Shown: positions 16,068 to 24,331 of the stretch, piece after piece
Position numbering within the stretch: the first letter of the stretch is position 1
How the letters are laid out: the number at the start of each line of letters is the position of its first letter
Source of the DNA: a virus
DNA: 64,000 nt
Reading direction: 5' to 3' (one strand)
IMG/VR virus record: IMGVR_UViG_3300017917_004176
Location: 28,172 to 92,171 of that record
Position numbers and translations under genes: made by a program
The notes under the pieces: model-generated
What the model saw: only the letters and a program-made list of their open reading frames with translations
Database searches by the model: none
Told to the model about the DNA's origin: nothing

Positions 16068-17156
16068 GTGAATCTTACTGAAGAACAAGAATTAGCCATT
16101 AGAGTTGTTAAGCAAAAACTAATGATAGGCCAACCAATAGTTACTATCGCTGGATATGCGGGTACTGGTAAGACAACACTAATTAAATATATTATAGATG
16201 ACCTAAGAATTGAAATGAGACAAGTTGCATTTGCTACTTTTACAGGTAAGGCTGCATTTGTCCTTCAACAAAAAGGCATTCCTGCTATGACATTACATGC
16301 CTTATTTTTTAATTCTTATAGATTAAAGAGTAATAATTTTATTCATAAAAAAAAGAAATATTTAGATTTACCATATAAACTTATTGTGATAGATGAAATT
16401 TCTATGGTAAGTTTAGATATGTTGCAGACAGCAGTTTCTTTTAAGATTCCAATAATAGCTCTTGGTGATATTGGTCAGCTTCCTCCAATAGGATATGATA
16501 ATGGCTTGTTAGCAAAACCAGATGTTGTTTTAACAGAAATTATGCGACAAGAAAAAGATAGTCCTATCATAGAATTATCATTTAATATACGAAAAGGACT
16601 GCCTTTACAAGAACAAGAAAATGAACATGTTGTTGTTGTAAAAAAAGAAAATATAAATACAAATTATTTATTAGAGGCCGACCAAGTATTATGTGGCTAT
16701 AATGAAACCAGAGTGTATTTAAATGAAAAACTAAGAACTGGATATGAATTACCAGAACCCTTTCCATCTCCAGGAGATAAAGTTATTTGCTTGAGAAATA
16801 ACTGGGAAAAATTTTCTGATATAAATAAGCTACCACTTGTAAATGGATCTATAGGATATTTAGCCAGAATAGATAAAAAGATTTCTGAGACGGAAATACA
16901 AGCTACTTTTGCCCTTGACTATGTTCAAGATGGATATCATAAATTAAATATGACATTCGACTCAAAAAATAAAGATAAGAAGTTTAATGAATTTGATTTG
17001 GCTTATGCTGTTACAGTTCATAAATCACAGGGAAGTCAGTGGAATTCTGTTTTTGTTTTTGAAGAAGTTGTTAATTCTAAGCACCATGCAAAATGGCTTT
17101 ATACTGCAGTTACTAGAGCAATAAATAAAATTATTATAGTCAAGGGAGATTATTAA
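16068..17156 (+). CDS. RecD/Dda-like DNA helicase
   Basis: The 362-residue superfamily 1B helicase has Walker A G29-YAGTGKT-36, Walker B LIVIDEISMV, GDIGQLPPI as motif III, and a C-terminal AVTVHKSQGSQW followed by YTAVTRA. These motifs match phage T4 Dda and the RecD2 core, which move 5'-3' on single-stranded DNA. It is much shorter than host RecD2, so it is the core only, as in Dda. The GTG start has GAGGTGA upstream, close behind a strong promoter. speD follows after one base. A likely role is in replication start or fork restart. Confidence 0.85.
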   Translation: MNLTEEQELAIRVVKQKLMIGQPIVTIAGYAGTGKTTLIKYIIDDLRIEMRQVAFATFTGKAAFVLQQKGIPAMTLHALFFNSYRLKSNNFIHKKKKYLDLPYKLIVIDEISMVSLDMLQTAVSFKIPIIALGDIGQLPPIGYDNGLLAKPDVVLTEIMRQEKDSPIIELSFNIRKGLPLQEQENEHVVVVKKENINTNYLLEADQVLCGYNETRVYLNEKLRTGYELPEPFPSPGDKVICLRNNWEKFSDINKLPLVNGSIGYLARIDKKISETEIQATFALDYVQDGYHKLNMTFDSKNKDKKFNEFDLAYAVTVHKSQGSQWNSVFVFEEVVNSKHHAKWLYTAVTRAINKIIIVKGDY

Positions 17157-17157
17157 A

Positions 17158-17511
17158 ATGTCGTATGAAACTAAGGGTTATCATGTTATTGCTGATATGT
17201 GGACTTGTGACGAAGATATACTGGACAGTCTACAAAAAATGAGAAAAATTTGCGAAGATGCAATTGAACTAGGTGGAGCTACATTAGTAGATGTTTCATA
17301 TAAAAAATTTACGCCTCAGGGACTAACGATGTTATTTTTATTAGAAGAATCTCACTTAAGTGTTCATACTTATCCAGAACATAGATATATGTCATTTGAT
17401 TGCTATACTTGTGGCTCAAATACAGACCCAGTTGCGATTTTTGAGTATGTAAAAAAAGAAGTTGGTTCGGGTTATGTTAAATTAAACTTTTTAAATCGTG
17501 GTAAATTTTAA
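17158..17511 (+). CDS. speD: S-adenosylmethionine decarboxylase proenzyme
   Basis: The 117-residue product matches class 1B AdoMet decarboxylase proenzymes of Bacillus and Thermotoga (about 120-130 aa). It has the self-cleavage site E64-S65-H in LLEESHLSVHTYPE, where S65 becomes the pyruvoyl cofactor, a processing histidine H70, and a catalytic cysteine in DCYTCG (82-85). The enzyme makes decarboxylated AdoMet, the aminopropyl donor for spermidine. No spermidine synthase is in the window, so it would rely on the host enzyme. Some phage SpeD homologues have been reported to act on other substrates. It lies between helicase and polymerase genes with a one-base gap upstream. Confidence 0.92.
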   Translation: MSYETKGYHVIADMWTCDEDILDSLQKMRKICEDAIELGGATLVDVSYKKFTPQGLTMLFLLEESHLSVHTYPEHRYMSFDCYTCGSNTDPVAIFEYVKKEVGSGYVKLNFLNRGKF

Positions 17512-17527
17512 TTAGAGGAGGGTTTAT

Positions 17528-20500
17528 GTGGCTTATACTTCAATTCATAATCACACGCACTATTCAAATTTGCGCTTATTAGATTGCATTATAAGGCCTA
17601 CAGACCTTATAGATGAAGCTTATAAATTGGGCTTAAAAGGTATAGCCATAACTGATCATGAGTCTTTATCGGCTCATATTGAAGCTATACAACATTATAA
17701 AAAGAAATATCTAAATACTGATTTCAAACTTATTTTAGGAAATGAAATATATTTAGTAGATGAAAAAAAGAGCGGTTCTCAATATTATCATTTTATAATT
17801 TTGTCTAAAAATAAGACTGGTCATAGAGCACTAAGAGAACTTTCTTCAATAGCTTGGAGAGATAGTTATTTTGATCGCGGCATGGAGCGAGTTCCAGTTA
17901 CTAAAGATGAGCTTAGAGAAGTAGTTAAAAAATATCCTGGGTCTTTGATGGCAACATCTGCGTGTATAGGTGGAGAGCTTTCTCAAAATATACTAAGATT
18001 AATTGTAGCTGAAAATTTAAATGACCAAGAAAAGATAAAAGAATATAAGTCAAATATAACTGAATTCCTCTTTTTTATGAAAGAAGTATTTGAGAATGAT
18101 TTTTATCTTGAGATAGCACCAAACTCTTCAGAGGAGCAACGTATTGTAAATACAAGAATGAAATCAATTTCTAACTTCTTTGAAATACCAATTTTATTTG
18201 CCAGCGATTCTCACTATCTAAAAAAAGAAGACCGTGAAATTCATAAAGCATTTTTAAACTCCAAAGATGGTGAGCGAGAAGTTGATGATTTTTATACAAC
18301 AGCCTTTTTAATGTCACCCGAGGATGCCTGGGATTATCTTAAAGAAGACTTTTCTCAAGATGAATTTCAAGAGATGATGAATGTTTCTAATACTATTTAT
18401 GATAAAGTTGAATTTTATGATTTATATAAACCGCAGATAATTCCTAATGTAGAGTTAAACATAAAAGGTACAAAATTCAAAGACTTAGAAAAGTATGAAT
18501 ATGTTTTGGCTCTTTTGAATAGCGATAACATCCAAGATAAATATTGGGCAGAAACTTGTTTAAATAGATTGGCCGAGATAAAACTTTGGAATGATGTTTA
18601 TCTTTCAAGATTAGATGATGAAGCCAAAGAGATATATTTAATTTCTAAAAACTTAGATCTACAAATGACTTCATATTATAATACCATGTCCAAGATTATG
18701 GATATTGTATGGGAAGGCGGAGATTCTCTAGTTGGAGTTGCCCGAGGATCTGCCACTGGATTTCTTTCTTGTTATCTATTGCAAATAACTCAATTAGACC
18801 CAATAAAATGGAAGCTCCCACATTGGAGACATTTAACTTCATCTCGACCAGAGTTACCAGACATAGACTTTGATACTCAAGCCCTAAGGCGAGGTCAAAT
18901 ATTAGAAGCCATCAAAGATTTCTTTGGTGAAAAGAATGTGTTAAATATTTGTACATTTGGAACAGAGGGTCCGAAGTCAGCTATCTTAACAGCTTGTCGA
19001 GGATTAGGAATTGATTCTGATATTGGTTTATATTTAACAGGAATGATTCCACAAGAACGAGGCTTTACATGGCCATTACAAGATTGTCTTTATGGAAACA
19101 AAGAAAAAGGTCGAGAGCCAATTCATCAACTTAAAAAAGAAGTTGAGAAATATGATAAGCTTGAAGAAGTCATTTTAAAGATTGAAGGTCTAGTAAATAA
19201 GCGCTCTATACACGCAGCAGGAATTTATATATTCAATGATGGCTTTGAAGAAATGAATGCTTTAATGAGAGCGCCTAATGGTCAAGCGATAACTCAGTGG
19301 GATATGTCTGACTCAGATTATATGGGCTGTTTAAAATATGATTTTTTAACTGTTGAGGCACTAGATAAAATTCGTGTTGCCCTAGATCTTTTAATAGAAG
19401 ATAATTTTATTCAATGGCAAGGCAGTTTAAAAGAAACATATAATAAATATTTGCATCCAGATATTTTAGATTATTCAACTGAAATGTGGGAAGCTGCCAG
19501 TAATGGCGAAGTAATAAATCTATTTCAATTTGATACACTAGTTGGTGGTCAAGCTATTAAAAAAGTTAAGCCTAAATCTCTAGAAGATGCAGCATCTGCA
19601 AACTCTTTAATGAGATTAATGCCACTTGAAGATGGAACGGTTCCTGTAGATAAATATATTAAATTCAAAAATGATTTAAAGCTTTGGTATAGAGAAATGA
19701 AAAACTTTGGTTTGACCGAAGAAGAAATGAAAATGCTTGAACCACATTATCTTCCTGTATATGGAGTTCCAAATACACAAGAAGATATGATGGAAGTTTT
19801 AATGAATCTAGACTTAATCGGTTTTTCTATTGAAGAGGCAAACTATGCTCGTAAGATAGTTGGTAAAAAGAAAATGGATGAAATTCCAAAGTTAAAAAAT
19901 ATGATTTATACAAAAGCTAAAATAAGAAAAAATGTTGTTGACTATATTTATTATACTGCTATTGAGCCGCAATTAGGATATTCGTTTAGCAGAAATCATA
20001 CTATGCCTTATACAACAATTGCCCTGCAAGAATTAAATCTTTTTAATAAATATCCTACTCTTTATTGGAATACTGCCTGCTTAACTATTAATGCGGGTGC
20101 GGCAGATGAGGTTGAAGGTAAAGGAACAGACTATGCCAAGATGGCTGCTGCGATAGGATATATAAAATCTCAGGGCGTAGAAGTTTCATTGGCCAATATA
20201 AATAAATCGAGCTTTGGCTTTAAACCCGATTTAAAAAATGATCGAATATTATATGGACTAAAAAGCATTTCAAACTTGGGCGACGATATTTCAAAACTTA
20301 TAATTGAAAACCGTCCATATGAATCTATGGAGGACTTTATTGAAAAGTGTAGTCCTTCTAAGACTGCAATGGTTTCTTTAATAAAAGCTGGTGCCTTTGA
20401 TGAGATTGAAGGCAAGCCCCGAGAAGAAATAATGAAAAACTATATTGCTTCTACTATTGAGGTTAAGAAAAGGATTACTCTTCAAAATATGCCTGTTTTA

Positions 20501-21319
20501 TTACAAGAAGGTTTAATTCCTGAAGAGTTTAAGTTTGAAGCACAGCTTTTTGAATTTAATAGATACTTAAGAACAAATCTTAAAAAAGGAAATTATTATA
20601 TTCTTGATGATAGAGCATATCAATTTTTCATGAGACACTTTGATCAAGATTTATTAACTATTGCTGATAATAAAGAAGCAATCTTAATTAATAAATGGGA
20701 CAAGGCTTATAATATTAAAATGTTGAGACTTAAAGACTGGATGAAGGATCAGGCTGGTGAATTAATAAGAACTCTTCATACAGATGTTTTTAATAGTGAA
20801 TGGGAAAAATATGCTAGTGGAAATATAGCAGCATGGGAAATGGATGCAGTTTGTTTTTATCACTCTTTTCATGAATTAGATAAAGCAGATGTTGATAAAT
20901 ATGGAATATCAAGTTTTTATGATTTACCAGAAGAGCCTGTAGTAGAAAAATATTTGGAATTTGGTAAAAAGAAAATACCAATTTTTACGACTTATTTAAT
21001 AGCAGGAACAATGATAGGTAAAGATAAAATCAAATCTACTATTTCTCTTTTAACTACTGATGGGGTTGTTTATGTTAAATTTAGACCAGAACAATTTGCT
21101 TATTATGACAAACAACTTTCTCAACAGCAAAGCGATGGAAAGAAAAAGATAATGGAAAGATCTTGGTTTACAAGAGGAAAGAAAGTATTATTGACTGGCT
21201 TCAGACGTGGGTCAGAATTTGTACCCAAAACTTATAAACATACTGCGACTGAAACCTTGTATCTTATTGATGAGATTACTGAAGATGGGGAGCTTATATT
21301 GAGACGGGAGAGATCATGA
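17528..21319 (+). CDS. dnaE: DNA polymerase III alpha subunit (DnaE type)
   Basis: The 1263-residue protein starts with a PHP domain (SIHNHTHYSN, residues 5-14; ITDHE; GNEIY). It then has the C-family polymerase core: ARGSATGFLS, the catalytic PDIDFDTQ, and CLKYDFLTVEALDKI. A C-terminal helix-hairpin-helix region (NLGDDISKLIIENRPYESMEDF) and further domains follow. SP-beta YorL is a comparable phage-encoded replicase. The start is GTG at 17528, behind GAGGAGGG. An out-of-frame ATG three bases earlier is a decoy. It is probably the main phage replicase, with the helicase and primase upstream. It overlaps the next gene by 4 bases. Confidence 0.93.
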   Translation: MAYTSIHNHTHYSNLRLLDCIIRPTDLIDEAYKLGLKGIAITDHESLSAHIEAIQHYKKKYLNTDFKLILGNEIYLVDEKKSGSQYYHFIILSKNKTGHRALRELSSIAWRDSYFDRGMERVPVTKDELREVVKKYPGSLMATSACIGGELSQNILRLIVAENLNDQEKIKEYKSNITEFLFFMKEVFENDFYLEIAPNSSEEQRIVNTRMKSISNFFEIPILFASDSHYLKKEDREIHKAFLNSKDGEREVDDFYTTAFLMSPEDAWDYLKEDFSQDEFQEMMNVSNTIYDKVEFYDLYKPQIIPNVELNIKGTKFKDLEKYEYVLALLNSDNIQDKYWAETCLNRLAEIKLWNDVYLSRLDDEAKEIYLISKNLDLQMTSYYNTMSKIMDIVWEGGDSLVGVARGSATGFLSCYLLQITQLDPIKWKLPHWRHLTSSRPELPDIDFDTQALRRGQILEAIKDFFGEKNVLNICTFGTEGPKSAILTACRGLGIDSDIGLYLTGMIPQERGFTWPLQDCLYGNKEKGREPIHQLKKEVEKYDKLEEVILKIEGLVNKRSIHAAGIYIFNDGFEEMNALMRAPNGQAITQWDMSDSDYMGCLKYDFLTVEALDKIRVALDLLIEDNFIQWQGSLKETYNKYLHPDILDYSTEMWEAASNGEVINLFQFDTLVGGQAIKKVKPKSLEDAASANSLMRLMPLEDGTVPVDKYIKFKNDLKLWYREMKNFGLTEEEMKMLEPHYLPVYGVPNTQEDMMEVLMNLDLIGFSIEEANYARKIVGKKKMDEIPKLKNMIYTKAKIRKNVVDYIYYTAIEPQLGYSFSRNHTMPYTTIALQELNLFNKYPTLYWNTACLTINAGAADEVEGKGTDYAKMAAAIGYIKSQGVEVSLANINKSSFGFKPDLKNDRILYGLKSISNLGDDISKLIIENRPYESMEDFIEKCSPSKTAMVSLIKAGAFDEIEGKPREEIMKNYIASTIEVKKRITLQNMPVLLQEGLIPEEFKFEAQLFEFNRYLRTNLKKGNYYILDDRAYQFFMRHFDQDLLTIADNKEAILINKWDKAYNIKMLRLKDWMKDQAGELIRTLHTDVFNSEWEKYASGNIAAWEMDAVCFYHSFHELDKADVDKYGISSFYDLPEEPVVEKYLEFGKKKIPIFTTYLIAGTMIGKDKIKSTISLLTTDGVVYVKFRPEQFAYYDKQLSQQQSDGKKKIMERSWFTRGKKVLLTGFRRGSEFVPKTYKHTATETLYLIDEITEDGELILRRERS

Positions 21320-21867
21320 TGAAAATTTTGTTTCCCATTTTTGGGAAATCTGGAAGTGGTAAGAGTCGTATCATTCGAGATATAAAAGAGTTAAAGCCTG
21401 AATATAATATTGTTCAGCGAGCAACAACAAGACCAAAAAGAGAAAATGTAAATGACTATGATTTTTTAACTATACCTGAGTTTGAAGAAAAACAGGAAGC
21501 TGGAGAAATTATTGGGGCTTTAGAGTTTAATAATTGGTTATATGGAACTTATAAAGATAGTATTCTTGATGATGTTGTTAATATTGGTGCTTATGATATT
21601 GATTCAGTAAGAGAGTTGAAAAAAGATCCTGATATAGAAGTTTATCCAATATATATTGAGGCCACAGACAAAATAAGATTGCTTCGACAATTGAATAGAG
21701 AAGAAGAGCCCAATATAAAAGAAATCATACGAAGATATAAAACAGATGAATATGATTATCAAGAGATAGATTTTTTTCATATTCCTATTGATAACTCTGG
21801 CAAAATTTCAATTCATGTTGTTGTTGCTCAAGTCTTATTACATATTGACAGAAAAATAAAAAAATGA
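21316..21867 (+). CDS. Guanylate kinase-like nucleotide kinase
   Basis: The 183-residue protein has a P-loop GKSGSGKS (10-17), then RATTRPKRENVNDYDF, the Gmk signature of phosphate- and GMP-binding arginines. EFNNWLYGT follows, matching the guanylate kinase substrate loop (ExxxxxYGT). The lid and C-terminal helix are present. It would convert (d)GMP to (d)GDP for dNTP supply, although divergent phage homologues can act on other nucleotides. It overlaps the polymerase stop by 4 bases. The next promoter lies inside its 3' end. Confidence 0.75.
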   Translation: MMKILFPIFGKSGSGKSRIIRDIKELKPEYNIVQRATTRPKRENVNDYDFLTIPEFEEKQEAGEIIGALEFNNWLYGTYKDSILDDVVNIGAYDIDSVRELKKDPDIEVYPIYIEATDKIRLLRQLNREEEPNIKEIIRRYKTDEYDYQEIDFFHIPIDNSGKISIHVVVAQVLLHIDRKIKK

Positions 21868-21873
21868 TATAAT
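21845..21873 (+). promoter_or_regulatory. Consensus extended -10 promoter at the end of the kinase gene
   Basis: TTGACA (21845-21850), 17-base spacer, TATAAT (21868-21873), preceded by TGA. It drives the 21.9-24.3 kb operon. Confidence 0.9.
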
Positions 21874-21894
21874 ATAAATAAACGAGGTGAAGAG

Positions 21895-22287
21895 ATGGAA
21901 AAAGAAATTCGACTTGAAGATTTTGGTAAAATGGTTTTAAAAAATGCAGAGCCTCTGGATCAATCTATTATAGCAGATAAAATCCATGAGTTTGTAACAG
22001 ATATGCGGGGCGATATGACTACAATTAAAAGACATGTAAATTATCTTCTTTTATTATCAAAAGAAGTTGGATATTACAGTGTCTTAAAAATTGAAGATCG
22101 TCCATCGCTTGAAGAAAAAATTATGGTTTATCTTTTTGAAAGTTCATTTCTAAAAGATGGTGCAATTTGTGATTTTAAAAATATTCAATATATAGAATAT
22201 AACAAAGAAACTCATACCTTAGAGCTTTGGGTCGATCAAGTATATTTCTGTCTCTTTGATTTCGATTGGGGGGTAGCAACTCTATGA
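21895..22287 (+). CDS. Hypothetical acidic protein
   Basis: The 130-residue protein is of unrecognised family. It is acidic, mixes helix and strand, and has an aromatic C-terminal part (HTLELWVDQVYFCLFDFDWG). The ribosome site CGAGGTGA lies 6 bases before the ATG, 21 bases after a perfect promoter, so it is a real first gene of an operon. It overlaps the next gene by 4 bases (ATGA). The neighbourhood is nucleotide metabolism and recombination. No function is proposed. Confidence 0.6.
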   Translation: MEKEIRLEDFGKMVLKNAEPLDQSIIADKIHEFVTDMRGDMTTIKRHVNYLLLLSKEVGYYSVLKIEDRPSLEEKIMVYLFESSFLKDGAICDFKNIQYIEYNKETHTLELWVDQVYFCLFDFDWGVATL

Positions 22288-22529
22288 AAACACTTTTAGT
22301 TCCATGTTTTAGTTTTACTTTGGGAACCACTGGTATTATGCCAGAAGATAAAACTAATTACAAAATTGATAGTATAAATACACCAAGTATTCTTGCAGCC
22401 GTGCAAAAAAGTGGAGCAGACAAATTAATTTTAGTTGGTCCTGCTTCATTTACACAAAGAATAAAACAAGAGATTCTTGCAACTGAATATAGTTATTTAC
22501 AAATAGAATTAATGGAGGAAATACGATGA
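22284..22529 (+). CDS. Hypothetical small alpha/beta protein
   Basis: The 81-residue protein begins MKTLLVPCFSFTLGTTG and contains SGADKLILVGPASFTQRI. The strand-helix-strand pattern suggests a small Rossmann-like fold, but I cannot name a family. The ATG at 22284 overlaps the previous stop by 4 bases. An earlier in-frame codon at 22266 is less likely because it would sit inside the previous gene without a ribosome site. It overlaps the next gene by 4 bases, so three genes in a row are translationally coupled. Confidence 0.55.
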   Translation: MKTLLVPCFSFTLGTTGIMPEDKTNYKIDSINTPSILAAVQKSGADKLILVGPASFTQRIKQEILATEYSYLQIELMEEIR

Positions 22530-22723
22530 CACATTTATTAAAAACAATAGATTATATTTTAACTGGATCAGAAGAAGAAGCAGAGTCAATGGTAGCTTCT
22601 ATTAAATCATCTTCTAGTTATACTGTAACTGGTTATTCAATTACAAAAAAAGTTAAAAAAGATTCTGAGTATTTTATCTTAAAAATTACAAAAGAATTTG
22701 CCACAGAAAAAGATGTAGTTTGA
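22526..22723 (+). CDS. Hypothetical small protein
   Basis: The 65-residue protein has an N-terminal helix rich in E and S (TGSEEEAESMVASIKSSS) followed by a strand (YTVTGYSITKKVKKDSEYFILKITKEF). It is not recognised. It starts within the stop of the previous gene, with ATGGAGGAAATACG as ribosome site upstream. The alternating hydrophobic strand and short length suggest a small beta-hairpin protein. It is probably real because of the tight coupling. Confidence 0.5.
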   Translation: MTHLLKTIDYILTGSEEEAESMVASIKSSSSYTVTGYSITKKVKKDSEYFILKITKEFATEKDVV

Positions 22724-22745
22724 TAATCAAGTTAGGAGGAAGCTA

Positions 22746-23375
22746 ATGGCTTATTTAAATCATCCCCTTCCTCCGTGGACTTGTTATATAAGAAATGAGT
22801 TTCTTTATAATCATACAAAAGGCCATGGAGAGCTTACTTTATGCGACGTTCATTCTGTTGCATCAATAGAAAAACGCGTACCACTTTTTGAAGCTTTTCT
22901 AGAAAATGGTGTTAATTGGACTCGAAGGCCATTGCATGCTTTTTGCTGGCGAACAGATGCTCCACCACCAAAGTTAGAACAAGTTATTTATTGGAATTCT
23001 TTTTCTCCATATATTGATGTACAAATACGCCCTAGATTGGCAGGATTACGTGCTGATCTTATAACACCCGATGGCAAGCTTGAAGGTGGAGAATATATGT
23101 TTACATTAGATTGGGGATGGGAAAATAAAGCTATATTAGATTGTAATTTTAGTGAAACTCCTGAGCATAAATGCGCACATCTTTTTAAAATGGATTCTGG
23201 TAATTTTTATGCCTATCCTAATAATAGAATAATATGGCGCGATGCTGCCTTTACACAAAATAGAATTAAAACAAATCCAGGCTATAAAATAGATTTAACA
23301 TATTATGCAGTAGAAAATCTTAAACGAGGAGAAACTGATGATAGTTATATTTATATTATAGAGGAAGATAAATGA
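22746..23375 (+). CDS. Conserved-looking hypothetical protein (tryptophan-rich)
   Basis: The 209-residue protein is rich in W, Y and H (LPPWTCYIRNEF, TRRPLHAFCWRTDAPPP, FTLDWGWENK). It also has ETPEHKCAHLFKMDSGNFYAYPNNRIIWRD. The many aromatic and histidine/cysteine residues suggest a compact binding fold, possibly metal-binding. I recall similar phage proteins only as hypothetical, so no function is claimed. AGGAGG lies just before the ATG, and it is followed after 9 bases by the dUTPase gene. The position suggests a DNA-metabolism accessory role. Confidence 0.55.
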   Translation: MAYLNHPLPPWTCYIRNEFLYNHTKGHGELTLCDVHSVASIEKRVPLFEAFLENGVNWTRRPLHAFCWRTDAPPPKLEQVIYWNSFSPYIDVQIRPRLAGLRADLITPDGKLEGGEYMFTLDWGWENKAILDCNFSETPEHKCAHLFKMDSGNFYAYPNNRIIWRDAAFTQNRIKTNPGYKIDLTYYAVENLKRGETDDSYIYIIEEDK

Positions 23376-23384
23376 GGTATTCAT

Positions 23385-23843
23385 ATGAATAAATTAAGAG
23401 GATTTGAAGTTGTTACAAAAGAACATAGAAAGCATCCAAACTTAGAAATTCAATTACCTATTCGGGGTAGCGCAAATGCCGCGGGATATGATTTATTTAG
23501 TCCTATTGATGTAACCTTGGGACCAGAGCAAAGTATTTTAGTTTGGACTGATGTTAAGGCTTACATGCTAGCAAATGAAGTTTTGGAAATATATCCAAGA
23601 TCTGGATTAGCTACAAAGTTCGGCATGGTCTTAAAAAATGGGGTTGGAATTGTAGATAGCGATTATTATTCAAATCAGAGTAATGATGGCAACATAGGAT
23701 TATTTTTTATAAATAATGGAAAGAGTACTGCTTATATTAAAGCAGGGGATCGAGTTGCACAAGCTATTTTTAAAAACTTTTTACTTGCAGATGGAGATGA
23801 ATCTTCAGCTGAGCGAGTTGGGGGATTTGGTTCTACAGGATGA
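23385..23843 (+). CDS. dut: dUTP pyrophosphatase
   Basis: The 152-residue trimeric dUTPase has the five motifs in order: ANAAGYDLFSP, PRSGLATKFG, NGVGIVDSDYYSN, RVAQAIFKNF and RVGGFGSTG. It hydrolyses dUTP to dUMP, keeping uracil out of phage DNA and feeding thymidylate synthesis, which needs the one-carbon units made by GlyA. A spacer in motif 3/4 (QSNDGNIGLFFIN) resembles SP-beta YosS-type phage enzymes. It overlaps the RuvC-like gene by 4 bases. It appears complete. Confidence 0.9.
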   Translation: MNKLRGFEVVTKEHRKHPNLEIQLPIRGSANAAGYDLFSPIDVTLGPEQSILVWTDVKAYMLANEVLEIYPRSGLATKFGMVLKNGVGIVDSDYYSNQSNDGNIGLFFINNGKSTAYIKAGDRVAQAIFKNFLLADGDESSAERVGGFGSTG

Positions 23844-24310
23844 TATATTTAGCCTTAGATCAAAGCTCAAACATAAGTGGATATTCAGTATGGAAAGATA
23901 AAAATCTTATTGAGTATGGTAAAGTAAAATTTGATGGAGAGTTTATCGACAGAGTTGTTTCTTTAAAAAACTGGATGAAGGACAAAATTGAAGAGCTTGA
24001 ATCTGAGGGATTGGTAGAAGTTATAATCGAAGAAATACAAGAGCAAGCAAATATGCAAACATTTAAGATGCTCGCTATGGTGCAAGGAGTTTTGCTTGCC
24101 GAGCTTGCCGAACAAAAAATAAAATTTCACTTAGTATATGCGTCAAGCTGGAAAGCTAACTCTGGAATAAAGGGTGTAAATAGAACAGAGCAGAAGCGAA
24201 ATACTCAAGAATATATTTTACAAAAGTATGGAAAAAAAGTTACGCAAGATGAAGCTGATGCTATATGTATTGGTGAATATGTTGCTACAAAAATAATAAA
24301 CTGGGGCTAA
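23840..24310 (+). CDS. RuvC-like Holliday junction resolvase
   Basis: The 156-residue protein starts with the RNase H-fold strand LALDQSSNISG (D7 as first catalytic acid), has VIIEEIQEQ (E64/E65) in the middle, and TQDEADAICIGEY with D140 near the end. This is the acidic pattern of RuvC-type resolvases. It would cut four-way junctions before packaging. It is the last gene of the rightward block: the convergent late operon ends 21 bases away, and the shared terminator overlaps its final codons. The ATG overlaps the dUTPase stop by 4 bases. Confidence 0.82.
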   Translation: MIYLALDQSSNISGYSVWKDKNLIEYGKVKFDGEFIDRVVSLKNWMKDKIEELESEGLVEVIIEEIQEQANMQTFKMLAMVQGVLLAELAEQKIKFHLVYASSWKANSGIKGVNRTEQKRNTQEYILQKYGKKVTQDEADAICIGEYVATKIINWG

Positions 24311-24329
24311 TATGCCCCAGTTTTTTTTT
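24300..24329. terminator. Bidirectional terminator between convergent blocks
   Basis: ACTGGGGC pairs with GCCCCAGT over a 6-base loop, followed by nine T on the + strand. On the - strand the stem is followed by TTTATTATTTTT. It serves both the early/middle + block and the late - operon. Confidence 0.92.
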
Positions 24330-24331
24330 GT

